From: Pseudomonadota bacterium | GTDB lineage: Bacteria; Pseudomonadota; Alphaproteobacteria; Rhizobiales; Xanthobacteraceae | Assembly (NCBI GenBank): GCA_021823875.1 | Contig: JAKAMD010000166.1 | Coordinates: forward strand, 1-7,532 | Direction: 5' to 3' | DNA: 7,532 nt | The notes under the pieces: model-generated | The model's database searches: none | What the model saw: the letters and a program-made list of their open reading frames with translations, nothing else | Told to the model about the DNA's origin: nothing | Position numbers and translations under genes: made by a program | Part shown: in pieces, positions 5,498 to 7,532 of the stretch | Layout: each line of letters starts with the position of its first letter | Numbering within the stretch: position 1 is the first letter of the stretch

Positions 5498-6325
5498 ATG
5501 CGTTGCCTCGGGAAGTTCTGTGTGGTCGGTTTATTGGCGGCGCAGGCGTCGGCCGCCGTCGCCGCGGATATGGACGACAACGTCCTGCGCGGCTCGTTCT
5601 CGCCCGAAGTTCAAGGCAATTACGTGCGCTGGGACGGCTTCACGTTCGGCGGGACGGTCGGCTACAGCAACTTGAGTACGGATTCAGGCTCTGCCGCCGG
5701 TCCGCTGATTGCCTATATCCTGCGCAACTCCACACTTGAGAACGAGTTTCAGCCCTCGAGCTGGACAGTCATGCCGAAGTCGGTCACCAACTCTATGCAG
5801 TATGGTGGCTTTGTCGGCTACAATTGGCAAATGGAGCAGCTCGTCTTCGGCGTTGACCTTGGCTACAATCATCCGTCGTCGCTTAATTCCCAAAGCTCCG
5901 ATTTACTTACCCGCCGTGTCGTTACCAGCGACAACATCACGCACGACGTGACGCTGAATGCAGCATCATCGTTCAAGCTCGTCGACTATGCGACGGTGAG
6001 GGGACGCGTCGGTTACGCCTTCGATTACTTCCAGCCTTACGCCATGATCGGCGCCGCGGTTGGGCGCTTCAATTATTCCACCAGCGCTTCCGTGATCGAC
6101 GTGCAGTCGCTCAACAACGTCTACCAGGGAACCTTTGCGCAATCGAGCAGCGACGGCCGAGACAACGTCTTCATGGGCGGCTTGCTGGTCGGTGTCGGCT
6201 TGGATTACGCCGTGCTGCCGAACGTGTTCCTGCGTGCGGAGTGGGAATACATTGCCTGGGGTAGCGTGAACGGCATCAAGTCTGCGCTCAATACCGGGCG
6301 TGCCGGTATCGGCGTCCGCTTCTGA
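5498..6325 (+). CDS. Outer-membrane beta-barrel protein (Omp31-like)
   Basis: This is a 275-aa precursor with signal peptide MRCLGKFCVVGLLAAQASA and predicted cleavage after AVA (residue 22), leaving a mature protein of about 253 aa that begins ADMDDNVLRGS. The mature part has the rhizobial Omp31-like opening WDGFTFGGTVGYSN, then repeated barrel strands such as YGGFVGYNWQ, LVFGVDLGYN, YATVRGRVGYAF, FQPYAMIGAAVGR, VFMGGLLVGVGLDYAV and VFLRAEWEYIAWG. It ends in GRAGIGVRF, the C-terminal Phe recognised by the BAM machinery. The start is supported by AAGGA at 5484-5488. It differs from the OMP before it in having no proline-rich ends, so the two are not simple duplicates. Separate CtrA-type boxes and the hairpin between them argue for independent transcription. 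Specific function (structural, diffusion or adhesion) is not visible. Confidence 0.87.
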   Translation: MRCLGKFCVVGLLAAQASAAVAADMDDNVLRGSFSPEVQGNYVRWDGFTFGGTVGYSNLSTDSGSAAGPLIAYILRNSTLENEFQPSSWTVMPKSVTNSMQYGGFVGYNWQMEQLVFGVDLGYNHPSSLNSQSSDLLTRRVVTSDNITHDVTLNAASSFKLVDYATVRGRVGYAFDYFQPYAMIGAAVGRFNYSTSASVIDVQSLNNVYQGTFAQSSSDGRDNVFMGGLLVGVGLDYAVLPNVFLRAEWEYIAWGSVNGIKSALNTGRAGIGVRF

Positions 6326-6444
6326 CGGTAGGTCCTTCGCGGCCTTTCGTTTTCCACGTTCTCGCCCATTGGCCGCGCCGCTTGCCTTGTCGCTTACCTT
6401 GGCGGCAGGCGCGGGAGCTTTCCATTGAATGATCATTTCGTGAG

Positions 6445-6472
6445 TTGACCGTTGGCCCGCGTTGGCCTATGC
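6445..6472 (+). promoter_or_regulatory. Putative housekeeping promoter of serC
   Basis: TTGACC (6445-6450) and CTATGC (6467-6472), 16 bases apart, resemble the alphaproteobacterial sigma-70 pattern (TTGAC then CTATAT-like). Transcription would start near 6479, giving a leader of about 50 bases that coincides with the structured segment before serC. This agreement supports the call, but the -10 is imperfect. Confidence 0.45.
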
Positions 6473-6527
6473 CCGCCAGTGGGACACCCCTCCCCAACGA
6501 GGGGCGCCTATCTGAAAGGGTAGATAC
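6473..6527 (+). ncRNA. serC leader RNA (putative cis-regulatory motif)
   Basis: Two consecutive hairpins end one base before the serC ATG. The first is CCCCT (6487-6491) with AGGGG (6500-6504) around an eight-base loop. The second is TATCT (6509-6513) with AGATA (6522-6526), and its loop GAAAGGGT holds the Shine-Dalgarno sequence (AAAGGG, 6515-6520). The serC RNA motif is known as a short conserved structure directly before serC in alphaproteobacteria, overlapping or near the ribosome binding site, and this segment fits that description in position, size and taxon. Family membership is from memory and not computed, and the 5' edge is approximate. It could control translation of serine-synthesis genes; the ligand or signal is unknown. 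Confidence 0.6.
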
Positions 6528-7532
6528 ATGACAGAGACGAAGCCCGGCGTGCGGCCGGTCATCCCGCACTTTTCGTCCGGCCCCTGCGCCAAGCGCCCCG
6601 GCTGGAACCTGCAAGCCCTCACCGACGCCAGCTTAGGACGTTCCCACCGCGCCAAGATTGGCAAGGCGAAGCTCAAACGCGCCATCGATCTGACCCGCGA
6701 AGTGCTGGAAATTCCGGCCGATTACCGCATCGGCATCGTGCCGGCCTCTGATACCGGCGCCGTGGAAATGGCGCTGTGGTCGCTGCTCGGCGCCCGCCCG
6801 GTCACCATGCTGGCCTGGGAAAGCTTTGGCGAAGGCTGGGTCACCGACGTCGAGAAGCAGCTCAAGCTGAAAGACGTCACGGTGCTGAAGGCGCATTACG
6901 GCGACTTGCCCGATCTTACCAAGGTCGATTTTGCGACCGACGTGGTGTTCACCTGGAATGGCACCACCTCCGGCGTGCGCGTGCCGAACGCCAACTGGAT
7001 CGCCGCTAACCGCCAGGGCCTCACCATATGCGATGCCACCTCGGCCGCCTTCGCGCAGAAGCTCGATTGGGCGAAGCTCGATGTGGCCACCTTCTCCTGG
7101 CAGAAGGCGCTCGGCGGCGAGGCCGCGCATGGCATGCTGGTGCTCAGCCCGCGTGCGGTCGAACGGCTGGAAACCTACAAGCCGGCCTGGCCGTTGCCCA
7201 AGATCTTCCGCATGACCAAGGGCGGCAAGCTCAACGAAGGCATCTTCGTGGGCGAGACCATCAACACGCCGTCCATGCTGTGCGTGGAGGATTATCTCGA
7301 CGCGCTCGACTGGGCGAAAGCGGCTGGCGGCCTCAAGGCCACGATCGCGCGCTCCGACGCCAACGCCAAGGTGCTGGCCGATTGGGTCGCGCGCACGCCC
7401 TGGATCGACCATCTCGCGCGCGTGCCGGCGACACGCTCCAACACCTCGGTCTGCCTGAACATCGTCGATCCCGCGGTGGCGCGGCTTTCGGCCGACGAGC
7501 AGGCCGCCTTCGCCAAGGCCGTCGCTGGTGCC
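6528..7532 (+). CDS. serC: Phosphoserine aminotransferase, alphaproteobacterial type (C-terminus off right edge)
   Basis: SerC transfers an amino group from glutamate to 3-phosphohydroxypyruvate to make phosphoserine in the cytoplasm, the second step of serine synthesis; it can also act in vitamin B6 synthesis. The window holds 335 codons with no stop, of an expected ~390 for this type (the TIGR01365 'Methanosarcina-type' group common in alphaproteobacteria). The start MTETKPGVRPVIPHFSSGPC fits the family, with FSSGPCAKRPGW the substrate loop and LGRSHR next. VPASDTGAVEMALWSLLG binds the cofactor phosphate. Asp169 (ICDATSAA) contacts the PLP ring nitrogen, and Lys193 in FSWQKALGGE is the Schiff-base lysine. 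GETINTPSM (242-250) is the usual neighbour-subunit loop. In rhizobia serA often follows; it would lie beyond the window. Confidence 0.95.
   Translation, partial: MTETKPGVRPVIPHFSSGPCAKRPGWNLQALTDASLGRSHRAKIGKAKLKRAIDLTREVLEIPADYRIGIVPASDTGAVEMALWSLLGARPVTMLAWESFGEGWVTDVEKQLKLKDVTVLKAHYGDLPDLTKVDFATDVVFTWNGTTSGVRVPNANWIAANRQGLTICDATSAAFAQKLDWAKLDVATFSWQKALGGEAAHGMLVLSPRAVERLETYKPAWPLPKIFRMTKGGKLNEGIFVGETINTPSMLCVEDYLDALDWAKAAGGLKATIARSDANAKVLADWVARTPWIDHLARVPATRSNTSVCLNIVDPAVARLSADEQAAFAKAVAGA

Noticed and set aside
6373..6414. CCGCGCC / GGCGCGG inverted repeat after the second OMP gene as a terminator
   Set aside because: The arms are 7 bases around a 28-base loop with no T-run; too weak to call in GC-rich DNA.
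6633..7412. Minus-strand 259-codon open frame opposite serC
   Set aside because: It is antisense to serC, which has intact catalytic motifs; the translation is low-information and has no ribosome binding site or domain.

Overview
The window looks like ordinary chromosome from a high-GC alphaproteobacterium of the Hyphomicrobiales (Bradyrhizobium/Xanthobacteraceae-like). Reasons: the rhizobial form of cyanase, the roughly 390-aa type of phosphoserine aminotransferase with a compact leader before it, Omp25/Omp31-like small beta-barrels, CtrA-type TTAA-N7-TTAAC boxes, and palindromic 'GGTCATG..CGGG CTTGA CCCG..CATCCA' intergenic repeats. I see no phage, transposon, CRISPR or defence genes.

Layout. 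(1) 1-96, minus: first 32 codons of a probable DUF3422 protein, running off the left edge. (2) 223-705, plus: cynS (cyanase), divergent from it, with a strong sigma-54 (-24/-12) promoter match 45 bases before its start codon; this suggests control by nitrogen status. (3) 706-885: convergent 3'-3' gap filled with back-to-back palindromes, including two inverted copies of a rhizobial-type repeat. (4) 886-2100, minus: an FMN-dependent L-lactate/2-hydroxyacid dehydrogenase (LldD family) with a low-complexity tail. (5) 2101-2376: divergent promoter region with several hairpins. (6) 2377-3720, plus: glmM, phosphoglucosamine mutase for cell-wall precursor synthesis. (7) 3909-4166, plus: a small hypothetical protein. 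(8) 4430-5368 and 5498-6325, plus: two secreted outer-membrane beta-barrel proteins, each preceded by a CtrA-type box; the first has a proline-rich hexapeptide tail after its barrel. (9) 6528 to the right edge, plus: serC, 335 codons, no stop inside the window, preceded by a promoter-like element and a short structured leader that holds the Shine-Dalgarno sequence in a hairpin loop and fits the alphaproteobacterial serC RNA motif.

The genes do not form one pathway. They are single transcription units for nitrogen scavenging (cynS), lactate or hydroxyacid oxidation (lldD), envelope building (glmM and two OMPs) and serine synthesis (serC). The common thread is envelope biogenesis around 2.4-6.3 kb, with possible cell-cycle (CtrA) control of the OMP genes. 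The most interesting material is regulatory: the sigma-54 site, the CtrA boxes, the serC leader and the composite palindrome. I found no convincing evidence of a wholly new multi-gene system.
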